From Ariolimax columbianus (lineage: Eukaryota > Mollusca > Gastropoda > Stylommatophora > Arionidae): 64,000 nt of DNA. Shown here piece after piece: positions 47,301 to 59,300 of the stretch. Position 1 is the stretch's first letter; the number at the start of each line of letters is the position of its first letter. Position numbers and translations under genes: made by a program. The notes beneath the pieces are model-generated. The model saw nothing but the letters and a program-made list of their open reading frames with translations. It was not told where the DNA came from and did no database searches. The stretch covers positions 4,021,249-4,085,248 of the forward strand of contig JAVGWX010000012.1 of assembly GCA_036924085.1 (NCBI GenBank). Direction: 5' to 3'.

Positions 47301-50300
47301 GAAGAGTGTGGGTGACAGTACTCCCCCTTGGGGTACTCCCTGCTCGAGTGTCACCTTTTTGCTCATCTGCCCTTGTACTTGGACTCTGGCCGTTCTTTGT
47401 TTGAGGTAGTGGTTGATCCATTTGTACATCTTCCCACAAACATCACTTCTTCTTAGCTTGACTCTAAGTCCATCTTTCCAGACTTTGTCAAATGCCTTTT
47501 CCAGATCCCCCCAAACAGCTACTGTGTGTTTCTGTGCCTGGTAGGCATCTTCTATCTCCTGGGCTATGAGGATGACCTGGTCCTCAGTGGATCTGTGCTG
47601 TCTAAAGCCGGCTTGCTGTGGAATTAGTATTCGTTTTTCTTCCAGATGCCACATCAGTCTGGTGTTTATCATCCGTTCCATCAGCTTGCCGACACAGCTC
47701 AGTAGGCTTATGGGCCTGTATCCATTTGGATCTGTTTTGTCCTTTCCTGTTTTTGGTACTGGTACCAGTATTGCGTCTTTCCATGCCTGTGGTACAATTC
47801 CCCTTTTCCAGCTTTGGTTCAGGACCGATAGCAGTTTCCTCTTCGCTGTTTGGCCCAGCCCCATCAGCATTTCGTTTGTTATCCCGTCTTTTCCGGGAGA
47901 TTTCCTTTTCTTTAGTGTTCTCATAGCCTCTTCCATTTCGCGCATTGTTAATTTGGCCATCATGTGCTCTTCAGGTGCCGTATTCATGTTTTCGTGCCCC
48001 TTTAGCTCTTCGCTAATGTCTGTATGCTTATCTGCAGGGACCTCGATGTGGTTTGCTCTGGCATAGTGATCGATAAAGGCGTTTGCGGCTTTCTTACCTG
48101 TGATCAAGTTCTCGCCCTGCTTGATAGTAATTTGTTTATTTGACGGGGTTTCGTCGTTCATGGCTCTGACTAGCTTCCATAGCTTGTTCCCGTCTTTGTC
48201 CAGGTTTAGACTTTCCGTTTTATTTTTCCAGCTTTCTCTTGCTGTTTGCTTGAGAGTGTGTTTGTACTTCGCCGTGGCGGCTTTGAGGGCGATGTTTGCC
48301 TCCATGGATTTTTATCGCTCTGCCATGTTCCTAGCAATTGTTACTGCATCTTCCACTTTCTGCAACTCATCATTCCAGTAGGGCTTATAGTTTTTCCTAA
48401 CTCCTCTTGGGATGGTTTCAGTGGCGGCTTGCATTATTGCCTTGCTTAGGCTCTCCACCATGGGCTTCATTTTGGTGTTTCGTGTGTTGATGGTTTCACA
48501 CAGCCCATCTGTCAGGATTGCAAATCTGTCCCAGTCGGCTCGTTTGTAATTCCAACGTGGGAGCGGTTTTGTTTCCTGTGGGCCTACTTCTATGTCAATG
48601 GTTAGCCTGATCGGCCTGTGGTCGCTACCTGCCAGTTGGTTTAGCACCTGGCGGTCTATTTTATGGTGTATGTCCTGTGTGGAGAAGGCCAAATCTGGAG
48701 TCGAGGTGGTATGCCATGTTCTTGAATAGAAGCTATGACTATCCTCCGGCCTATTGATTAGGGAGAGATTTGCATCTATCTCCCAATCTTCCACTTCGTC
48801 ACCTCTGCTTTCTGTGTCAGAGTATCCCCATCTCTCCGAGTGGCTGTTGAAATCTCCAACTACTATGTAGTTGGAGTCTCTGACCTCCATACTCGAGAGC
48901 GATAGGTCTCTATTTGGTGGTCCGTACAGATTGAAAATGCGGAGATTCATCTCTTGAGACTGTGTCCAATCTACTTAACATAATAACATTCTAGCCATCA
49001 TTTCTATCAATATATACAGGACAGATATGCCACAAACCTCATCTTGTGACAGTAGTTGGTCTCCATCTGAATCAATCTCCTTGAAAATATTGGGTGGTAC
49101 TTTACCCTCCTCCAAACTGACCAGCTCCACTTCAAATGTTAGCCCAGAATTAGGAGGAATGAGTTCACCTGGTGATATAACATACAGAGAATTAGGAGGA
49201 ATGAGTTCACCTGGTAATATAACATACAGAGAATTAGGAGGAATGAGTTCACCTGGTAATATAACATACAGAGAATTAGGAGGAATGAGTTCACCTGGTA
49301 ATATAACATACAGAGAATTAGGAGGAATGAGTTCACCTGGTAATATAACATACAGAGAATTAGGAGGAATTAGCTCACCTGGTAATATAACATACAGAGA
49401 ATTAGGAGGAATGAGTTCACCTGGTAATATAACATACAGAGAATTAGGAGGAATGAGTTCACCTGGTAATATAACATACAGAGAATTAGGAGGAATGAGT
49501 TCACCTGGTTATATAACATACAGAGAATTAGGAGGAATGAGTTCACCTGGTAATATAACATACAGAGAATTAGGAGGAATTAGTTCACCTCACCTGGTGA
49601 TGTAACATACAGAGAATTGAGAGAAGAGTGAGGTACACAAGGACAACAGTCATATAACTTGCTACGGGATGATTTTAATTGAAAGGGATGAGTCTGAAGG
49701 AATAATTTGCTGGCAACATGAGTGGGTTGGTCATACTGTGTCCGTCAACATGAGTGGGTTGGTCATACTGTGTCCGTCAACATGTGTGAGTTAGACATTA
49801 TGTCTGTCAACATGTGTGGGTTGGTCATACTGTGTCCGTCAACATGTGTGGGTTGGACATTATGTCTGTCAACATGAGTGGGTTGGTCATACTGTGTCCG
49901 TCAACATGTGTGGGTTAGACATTATGTCTGTCAACATGTGTGGGTTGGTCATACTGTGTCCGTCAACATGTGTGGGTTGGACATTATGTCTGTCAACATG
50001 TGTGGGTTGGTCATATTGTGTCTGTCAACATGTTTGGGTTGGGCATACTCTGAACGATTAACAGTTAATCATGTTCTGTCAACATTTCTGTCAATCATTC
50101 ACAATAGTGTTTCGCACATAATTGACAAATTAACTTCTTATTTTGTCCTACTGCCCTTGCCATACAGTGTTAAAAAAAAACACTTTGAAAAGTGTAGACA
50201 CTGGCATGCTTTGCTGATAATAACAGACACTAGAAAGTCAAAACAGACCTCCACCAAAAGAAACATCAAACATCCTACCAGCAGAGAAGACCCTTGACTT

Positions 50301-53300
50301 AAACTGCAACCCACCAAGTAAGATAGAAATCCAAAGGGACATATCTAAGCTTAAGAAAGGGAAAGCGACAGAACCTGATGGAATAATAGCAGAAGCTATA
50401 ATAGCAGATATTGTTAAGGGCACAGATATAATACAAGGATTGCTCAAGAATATCTGGGAAGAGGAGAGAGTGCCCACAGAATGGGAAGAGGAGAGAGTGC
50501 CCACAGAATGGGAAGAAGGAGAGGGTGCCCACAGAATGGGAAGAAGGAGAGGGTGCCCACAGAATGGGAAGAGGAGAGAGTGCCCACAGAATGGGAAGAG
50601 GAGAGAGTGCCCACAGAATGGGAAGAGGAGAGAGTGCCCACAGAATGGGAAGAGGAGAGAGTGCCCACAGAATGGGAAGAAGGAGAGGGTGCCCACAGAA
50701 TGGGAAGAGGAGAGAGTGCCCACAGAATGGGAAGAGGAGAGAGTGCCCACAGAATGGGAAGAAGGAGAGGGTGCCCACAGAATGGGAAGAAGGAGAGGGT
50801 GCCCACAGAATGGGAAGAGGAGAGAGTGCCCACAGAATGGGAAGAAGGAGAGGGTGCCCACAGAATGGGAAGAGGAGAGAGTGCCCACAGAATGCGAAGA
50901 GGAGAGAGTGCCCACAGAATGAGAAGAAGGAGAGGATGCCCACAGAATGGGAAGAGGAGAGAGTGCCCACAGAATGGGAAGAAGGAGAGGGTGCCCACAG
51001 AATGGGAAGAGGAGAGAGTGCCCACAGAATGGGAAGAGGAGAGAGTGCCCACAGAATGGGAAGAGGAGAGGGTGCCCACAGAATGGGAAGAGGAGAGAGT
51101 GCCCACAGAATGGGAAGAGGAGAGAGTGCCCACTTAATGGGAAGAGGAGAGGGTGCCCACAGAATGGGAAGAGGAGAGAGTGCCCACAGAATGGGAAGAG
51201 GAGAGAGTGCCCACAGAATGGGAAGAGGAGAGAGTGCCCACAGAATGGCAAGAAGGACATCTGTCAGTGCCAGACAAGATATTTAACAGAATCTGAGATT
51301 GAACGTGGAAGTAGACAACAAGCCCAGAGAGGAACAGGCATGATTTTGTCAGGGAAGATCATGCATAGAAAATATAGCTACACCACACATCACAGTAGAA
51401 AAAGGTGTTGAATAGAAAGCATCCCTATAAGCTAATTTTATAGACTACAAAAATGCATTGAACAGTGTGGATCAAAGTACGCTATTGTATGCAACTGTTG
51501 AGACACTATGGGATACCAGAGAAGTTCATAATGCTCTTACAGAATATGTACAAAGACACAGTTCGTACAGTGGTATATGAAGGAACACTGACTGACAGCT
51601 TCGGGTGCAAACAGGGATGCCTGCTCTCACCTTTCCTGTTCTTGTTGTCTATAGATTGGAAAATTAAGACATCAATCGGAGGAAAAATAACTGGCATTTA
51701 GTGGACAATATTGTCACAATTGGAGGACCTGAACTATGCAGATGATCTGGTACTTTTGCCACACAGTCATAATCAAATGCAAAAGAAACTTGATAGGGTG
51801 AAACAACAATCAGCTAAATTTGGATTGAAAATTAAAAAATACAAGCTCCTAAGCTCAAAAGTACTAACAAAGAACCAATTATTCTGGAGGGAGAGACAGA
51901 AGAAGTGGCTACCGTTACCTATTTGGCAGCACAATTGACACATCAGGAGGTACAGATGAAGATGTAAGGACCAGAATTGGAAAGATAAGAAGGGCATTCC
52001 TGACACTAAACAACATCTTGAGATCCAGAGATTTAGAATATCCAATGCCAAGTTGGTGCTGCTGTATGGAGCGGATACATGGAGAACAACAGAGGCCATA
52101 CAACACAGGCTCCAGTCCTTCGTTAACAGATGTCTATGAAGGATAATCGTATAATATTGCACTAAATGGTGAGGAATGAGGATCTATGGGAAAGGAGCCA
52201 ACAACAGTCGCTGGGACAATAAATTAAACACACAAAAATGGGGCCGGATTGAATATACACTACGGAAGACACCGTCCAACATAGCCAGACTCTCACATTG
52301 AATCATCAAGGAAAGAGAAATAGAGGTAGACCCAAAAAATACATAGAGAAAAGAATGTGAGAAGGAAGCAAGATTAAATGATTACACCTAGAGAGAGGCA
52401 GAAAGAACACCTAGAGAGAGGCAGAAAGAACACCTAGAGAGAGGCAGAAAGAACACCTAGAGAGAGGCAGAAAGAACAGCCCAGGACCGTAAATGCTGGT
52501 GGAATGTTGTCAATGGCAAATGCAAGGAGAGGAGAACCAGACGGATAAATGATAACATGTTCAGAAACTGAGAAGTATGAAGGTTTTATAAAAATGGAAT
52601 TGGAACTTATTATATTGATACTAAAGAAAATCAATCAATCAATCCTTTCAACTCCCTAAGGAGAATAGGTGCTCAAACAAATACTTGTCAAGTCTTTTTG
52701 TCATGCATTATCTCTTCCATCTCTGCCTAGGTCTTTCCTGACACTCTTGTAGATCTATATATTGTTATATTTTTGTAAAGAGTTTCTGATACTGCCTGAA
52801 GTTTTGGCCTATGTCCACTATGATAATCATTGACCAATGATCTAAGAATAGATTTTGATATTCAAGCAAACAGTGTAACTTATACTTGGTAACAAGTATA
52901 GAAGCTTTTAGTCATGTTATACCTGCTCCACTTTCACCATAACCCTTGCTGGCGGGGATTACCAACTTTCTCTTCTCGCCTACACACATGTCAAGCAAGC
53001 CTTCATCCCAGCCCTTGATCACCTGGCCTGTACCAATCTGGAAGGTAAATGGCTGATTCCTGTCATGGCTAGAGGGAATGAAAGAAAAGGGTCTATTAAT
53101 AAAAAGAGCAGGCAACTTTCAATGACAATACAACATTGTAAATAATGAAAGAACACATGCATACACCATTACATGGGATTGAGCCAACAGGTGAGTGCTG
53201 ATGGATCTGTAATAGCAACAACAACAACAAATAGCTTCAGACAAAGCCATATGAAAACAGAGCCAGCAACAATCTTCACTGGTTGCGGTACAGAACAATG

Positions 53301-56300
53301 AAAATGCAGACCAGAAGTTCTAATGACACAAAGAAAGAAGCAAACAATATTCTTCTCATTGGGTGCAGCAGACCAGAAGTTCCAACGACACAAAGATTGA
53401 AGCAAACAATATTCTTCTTAGTGGTTGCAGTAGACCAGATGTCCTAACGACACAAAGATTGAAGCAAACAATATTCTTTTTAGTGGTTGCAGTAGACCAG
53501 ATGTCCTAACAACACATGAAACATACAACAAGTAACAATCTTGACAGCAGTTGCAGAACTGGATCAATAGAGATGCAATACAGTGGACCCTATCTCACTG
53601 CAACAATGGTGGCAATGATGATACTGACTCAAAGGAAGACATAAAGATATCTCAAATCTATTACAAGTATAATTTATAAATAGACATCTGGGCAGAAACC
53701 ATAGAGTTGATGGATATAATATAATAGCAAAAATGAGGGTTTACCAGTAGATGCAGGAACATGCTAGAAGCACTGCAGTCAGATCAGCAAAACACTCATG
53801 CATATTATCAGCTTAACAGAATTCAAGAAGTTCTAGACTTTAGACAGACTACACTTAGGAACTACAGATAAGTACAATTGTGGTATAGTTAAAATGACTG
53901 CTGAACATATGAAGAGAATAGAAGGCACATATAGTAATTACCAGGTACTATTTCTGGACAAGACAAGCTGTATGGGGATATCCAAACTCCAGATCGACCA
54001 ATGCCCCATTTTTAAAGATATATTCAAGCTGATATATGAAAGCATATGAAGAAGAAATTTATTTCAGGTCATGACTAAACATCACCACTAAATCTATTAC
54101 TATAAACGCATTTCCATCAAAATGTCTAATTTCATCTAATTTTGACCTTGCATTTACATACGTCATCAAAGAGCATGTCATTTGCAGAACATGGCTCTCA
54201 TCAAAACCACCCTAAAAGATCCAATCTTTGACCAGTTCTCTCGCCTCTGTCACCTTCAGATCACTTTGTATGCATTGTGTCCAAATTCTCTTTGGTTTGC
54301 CTCTGTCTCAATCTTCAGGAAACTCTTTTCTTCTGTGTTCGATCAGAAAATGATGTGTCGTAGGTTACAGAGAGGCTACGCCTTTTGGTCTAACACACCC
54401 AGTTACAGAGAGGCTACGCCTTTTGGTCTAACACACCCAATTACAGAGAGGCTACACCTTATGGTCGAACCCACCCAGTTACAGAGAGACTACGCCTTTT
54501 GGTCTAACATATCCAGTTACAGAGAGGCTATGACGTTTGGTCTAACACACCCAGTTACAGAGAGGCTATGCTTATGGTCTAACCCACTCAGTTAAAGAGA
54601 GCCTACGCCTTATGTTACAGTTGGCTTTTTTTTTAGTACTGGATTTACCTTCCCACTATGATCCCTATTCTCTAAGCCATAATACACTAGTGGAGCCTGT
54701 TTCCACGACCGCTGCTAGAAGGTGGTAGAGGTTCTTAATTCTTCTTCTTCGTTCCCAATCTCCCGCTACCAAACCCCGAAAGTGCCTAAGTAGCAGAATG
54801 TAGTTCAGAGAACGGAATGCGTTGTGTCATAGTTTACAGCTTGACTGCGATATTTGCACCTTTCGGCCCAACACATCTGACCTCAGCAAGCATTTTTTTA
54901 GTACCGGGTTAACATTCCCTCTGCGATCCCTTCTCCTTAGCCAGTCTACCCTGCTGCAGCCTGTTATCCAGGATCACCGCGTGGAAGTGTAGAAGGGTTT
55001 TGGCAGCTCTAGTTCGCTGGCCCTGACGCTAGCAGTCAGCTATGGGTCGCTGACCACTGCAGCTCATGCGCTGCTCAGCGTCTTGATCCCGGGTCTTGAT
55101 TCGTTCTAGTTTGCTGATCCTGATGCAAGCAGTCATCTACGAGTCACTTGTTGATGTCAGCTCATTCACTTTGCTACATCTTGTTCACTGATCCTGATGC
55201 AAGCAGCCATCTTTGAGTCACTTGTTGATGTCAGCTCATTCACTTTGCTACATCTTGTTCGCTGATCCTGATGCAAGCAGCCATCTATGAGTCACTGGTT
55301 GCTGTCAGCTCATTCATTTTGCTACATCTTCGGCCCCGATTTCTAAGTACGATACTTTCCTGTACAATGTTTTTGTCTAAACAGATGAGCCGTTTGATGT
55401 GGCCAAAGTATTTGAATTTCCTAGACATAATGTTGTATATAAATCACCTTAAAAAAAATCTTGTTTTTCTTTCTCGCTATCTATGGTATTCTTAGATTTT
55501 TCCTGCATATTCTAGCTTAAAAGACTACATTTTCTATTTTAGTGTGTGTAAAATGTTCCACATTTCTCACCTAGTACGTTGTCAAAGCAAAGATGCCTTG
55601 TCCTCAGGATTTTAATTTTTTGTTTGTTAGTTTTCTGCTATATGTTCCCCATTTTATTTAACGTCTGTGTTACCATGGCCATTCTTATTTTTGGCAGTCT
55701 TCGCTGTTGCTTACACATAATTAAAATGCAACATGAAAAAAAATTGTTGGTGCAGCCATAAGCAAATAAGATGGCTTTGCTTGGCATAAAATTGCAGAGC
55801 TGCTATTGGAAATCAATTCAACATATATTGGACACGTAAAGCACATAAAGATCTGTGGGTAGTGTTTGCATACACAAATGTATCATTGTGTGAATCTGGC
55901 AGACGGTCAATTTTGGGCAACATTGGGGAACTCGAGATATTGTAATACTGCCATAGAAGGCAATTAATCAATTTGAAATTGCCACAAAACCACAGCCATT
56001 TCCACAAGTGTAAACCATTCCCATTGCTCTGTCCTCTTTCTTTTACTCCAGCCAATAAACAGAAAATGTTTTTGTAAAAAACATTCCAGCTTTCTCATTC
56101 TTTAAATGCAAACTTAAAATATTGTAAACCGTATCCCTAAAAACATACAATGCTATGAGGACTGCATAATGTGGCCACTGATCATGCATGGCCTTTAGAT
56201 AAACTTTGCAAAGTTATTAGAAACTCATTTCTGATTGGCAATACTGTTTAGCCCACAAGCTAATAATAGTTGTACACCAAAACTGTTGTGGAATTAATGT

Positions 56301-59300
56301 TCAAGTAGTTTTATTAGTTAGATAAGTTGTCATGTGACATTCATAATGTGTGCATATTGCTTACAAACTACATGCCTTTGTGGTCCTGTTGCTTCCTTCA
56401 CAAATCTCTGGTTTTACTAATTCTCTGTACTTTATTTCTTCATTTAAATATCATGTATCACCACTGTTTATCAAGAACACAATGTTCAGACCTTTTTATA
56501 TCCTCATTGTTTAGTGTTTATGTGTTGAGGGGGCTTATAAAAAACTATATGTTTCCGTACATATAATGTAAATTGGCGCTGCATTTTATTATTGTGTAAT
56601 TATCATTACAGCTGCCAGCCTCTGCTGTCTGCAGTAGGTTTATATGACTGAGAAATAAAGCGTGTCATTTAATTTAATTTCTTGTTCGCTTTGACTCGTA
56701 AGCAATTAAATTGATTTTCTTACTATTATCAAGTGCCGTCTCCGCATCGAAGGTCGACTGTAATAGATCTCCAGCCGTCTCTGTCCCGTGCCAGGTGAGT
56801 ACACTCAGTAAACTGTGTCCTGACCACATCTTGATGCTATCTGTCCATCTGTACCTCAGACTCTTCACTCTTCCCTCCAATATAACCTTCAGCAGACTGT
56901 CATTTAATATTTTGTTTTTCAGCTTTTTATTTTCTTCACAGCGTCTCCTCCTCGAGTTGTTCTAGGATCTCACTATTTGTTTCCAAGAAACTTGTCTAAG
57001 TCTTCAATCCTCTTGTCCAATTTCTCAGTCAGGGTCCAGGTTTCTACTCCATACAATAAAACTGAATACATGTAGCAAAATGATTCTCATTTTTAGTTTC
57101 TGAGAAATCTTAAAACCTCGCATAGGGGCATGATATCATTGTTTCATGAATTTGAACATGACTCAAGCAATATTGGGAGTCATACCACTAACCACTTCAT
57201 CACATATCCCCAATAATATGCTTGACTTCTGACAGTATATAAACCTAAGCAATAATATGGCTTTGAACCCGTGTCAACTTGTACAAAAGGCTGGCACCAC
57301 AACTTCTCGGCCATATAATCCTAGTCTAGGCTACTTATCAGGATATAAGCTAGATACTTAAACTAAGCCGATAAAAACTGAAATAGGTATGGCTCAGTTA
57401 TTGTACCTAGACATAAATAAAACAAAACATGCATTACAGCCACAATGCCTTTGTCAGTGGCATGTAGCGAAGACAGGGACAATTAATGCATTTAAGAATA
57501 GATTGGATGCGCATAGCTTTTAGAGCAAGGAAATGCAAATGAAACTGGTTGTGTACAGACTCTGCAGAGTCTTCTAAACCAGTATAAAGACATTAAGTTA
57601 AGTCTGGGACAACGAACAAATGAAAACACCTAACGAATCACAACTATGAGAATGAACTTCACAGTGGATATAATATAACTAGATAAATGGGTGAGTACAC
57701 CCATAGAATATATACAGATGAATACGTACATACATACAAATATGTATAATACATGAAACAATGAGTTTACACACAAACAAATAACTATTTCTACACATCA
57801 AGAGACACACGCATGTACTTATTTACTTGCATATTTTAATTGCATTGTATTCATTGTAATGTCTACTCTCATTGCTGCTGTTATCCGATAGGTGTTTTCA
57901 TTTGTTCTTTGTCCCTGAAGAAGACCATGCGGTCGTAACGTGTGTTTCGCTTTGGTCCTTGTGCTGTAACGGAGCCATATCTATTTATTTGGACGTTTGA
58001 CCCTCAGTACCATCACATTTTCAATTTATACTCAAAGTCAGTGTCTGTTATGGAACTACTTTTACTTTAGATAAGTGGTTTGTTTTGTGCACTGGTCATT
58101 TGTACAGAGATAAGAACTTTTCTAGAACAAATGTCAGTCATTATCCCTTTATGTTCATTTGTGAAATAGCTTTCAACATTTATTTTGATAGCATTACAAG
58201 GCAGTCATTGTTCTTAAATCCTCAGGGCAAATGAAGTAGTGGCAGACCTAAACCCTCATGGAGAATGGGACTTGAGACAAACCTAGAAATGGCAGGAAAG
58301 ACATAATAGGAAGCTGGAAATAATAGCGCATGACAGGAAAACTTAGTGAGTATTTGTTGAAGATATATGCTCCGCAGAGTAGAAGAGTTTTTGATTGATT
58401 GAATCTATTTAACTATTTAAGGTTACTAGCACATTTGGCAAATCTTCTTTCACTATATATTTGCCTTGCGGGATACCTGGTTACGGGAAAGGGTTAAACC
58501 CTGAAGAAAAATCTACATCCTGTGCTATCACCAGTTGTCCTAAGGTAGCTCAGGATAAGAGAGAGTGAGGTTGACAGATTGCGCAAATATTCCTCACTTT
58601 AATCCAAGTCACAGTGCAAATCCCTCATTTCAGCGAACAGAACAAGAGAAAAAGAATTTCTCCATGGTTGAACAGAGAGTTGTCATCATCACACTGTGAT
58701 AGATAAACATTATATGTTTGGCATTAGTAATCCTTTACCTTGTTCCAAACATGTGTGACAAATATCTACATAAGGGACAAGCTCCTACTCTGTGTTTTCA
58801 ATTGTAAAATGTGTCCTTGTTATTTAATTAGGTTCTAAGCTACCTGTTCAATCCCTGGTTTCAACACACCCCAGTCTACCCAGCTCAATTTATACAGTTT
58901 TCATAAGATAAATGAACTGTCACCTATGACTTATGAACTTCATCTACCCTGAGCAATCGGGCACAAGCCAGGAGGTGCACCTGTAAATGGGCACCTAACT
59001 GACTGATAGCAAATGAACGGTAGAGAGAAAACTGTAAACTCACTAAACTCGTCATCACAAATGATGACCAAACCAATTTTTGGTTAAAGGTGAGATCTAG
59101 TACCATGACGTCTGTAACACTTCATTCTCCGAAGCAGTGCTTGACGATACTAACAAGTGAAATGTATCAAAGTATTCAAAGGTAACATTCAAAATCGACA
59201 AAACAAATGATTCTTGTAGTAAATGTAGTTAATTTTCAAAATCTGTTACCTGGAATCAAACTGTTTCCCACTTTCAGTCAGGGTTCCTACATAATGCATG

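Larger units (their letters stand above)
50220..52647 (+). mobile_element. RTE-like LINE remnant carrying two internal codon expansions
   Basis: The plus strand reads, across stops and shifts, [16 protein letters not shown] and [15 protein letters not shown] (50,340-50,475), then after the repeat [18 protein letters not shown] (about 51,437-51,470), a [16 protein letters not shown] segment, [19 protein letters not shown] (51,600-51,660), [20 protein letters not shown] (51,720-51,780), and a C-terminal [14 protein letters not shown] near 52,470-52,510. It ends with an (AATC)n tail at about 52,629-52,647. These are the RT blocks in normal order, so the copy is complete from about RT block 0 to its 3' end, but dead. 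It lies in FKBP14 intron 2, antisense to the gene. Confidence 0.85.

Noticed and set aside
45567..48305. 912-aa frame as a possible host gene
   Set aside because: It has RT, RNase H and a Cys/His knuckle, target-site duplications and a second truncated copy in the window; it is a LINE.
45898..48449. Plus-strand frames of 60-166 aa
   Set aside because: They are shadows of the minus-strand LINE ORF, and the same ones reappear opposite the nested copy at 61,917-62,633.
49027..49605. 192-aa plus-strand frame with [14 protein letters not shown] repeats
   Set aside because: It is antisense to FKBP14 exon 3 and its acceptor array; no independent evidence for a gene.
50238..51411. Six long overlapping frames (up to 340 aa) on both strands
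   Set aside because: All lie in the 27/28-bp array; overlapping frames on both strands are a product of tandem repeats without stops.
54182..54595. 137-aa plus-strand frame in intron 1
   Set aside because: Its C-terminal half lies in the 38-bp array and its N-terminal half shows no recognisable domain.
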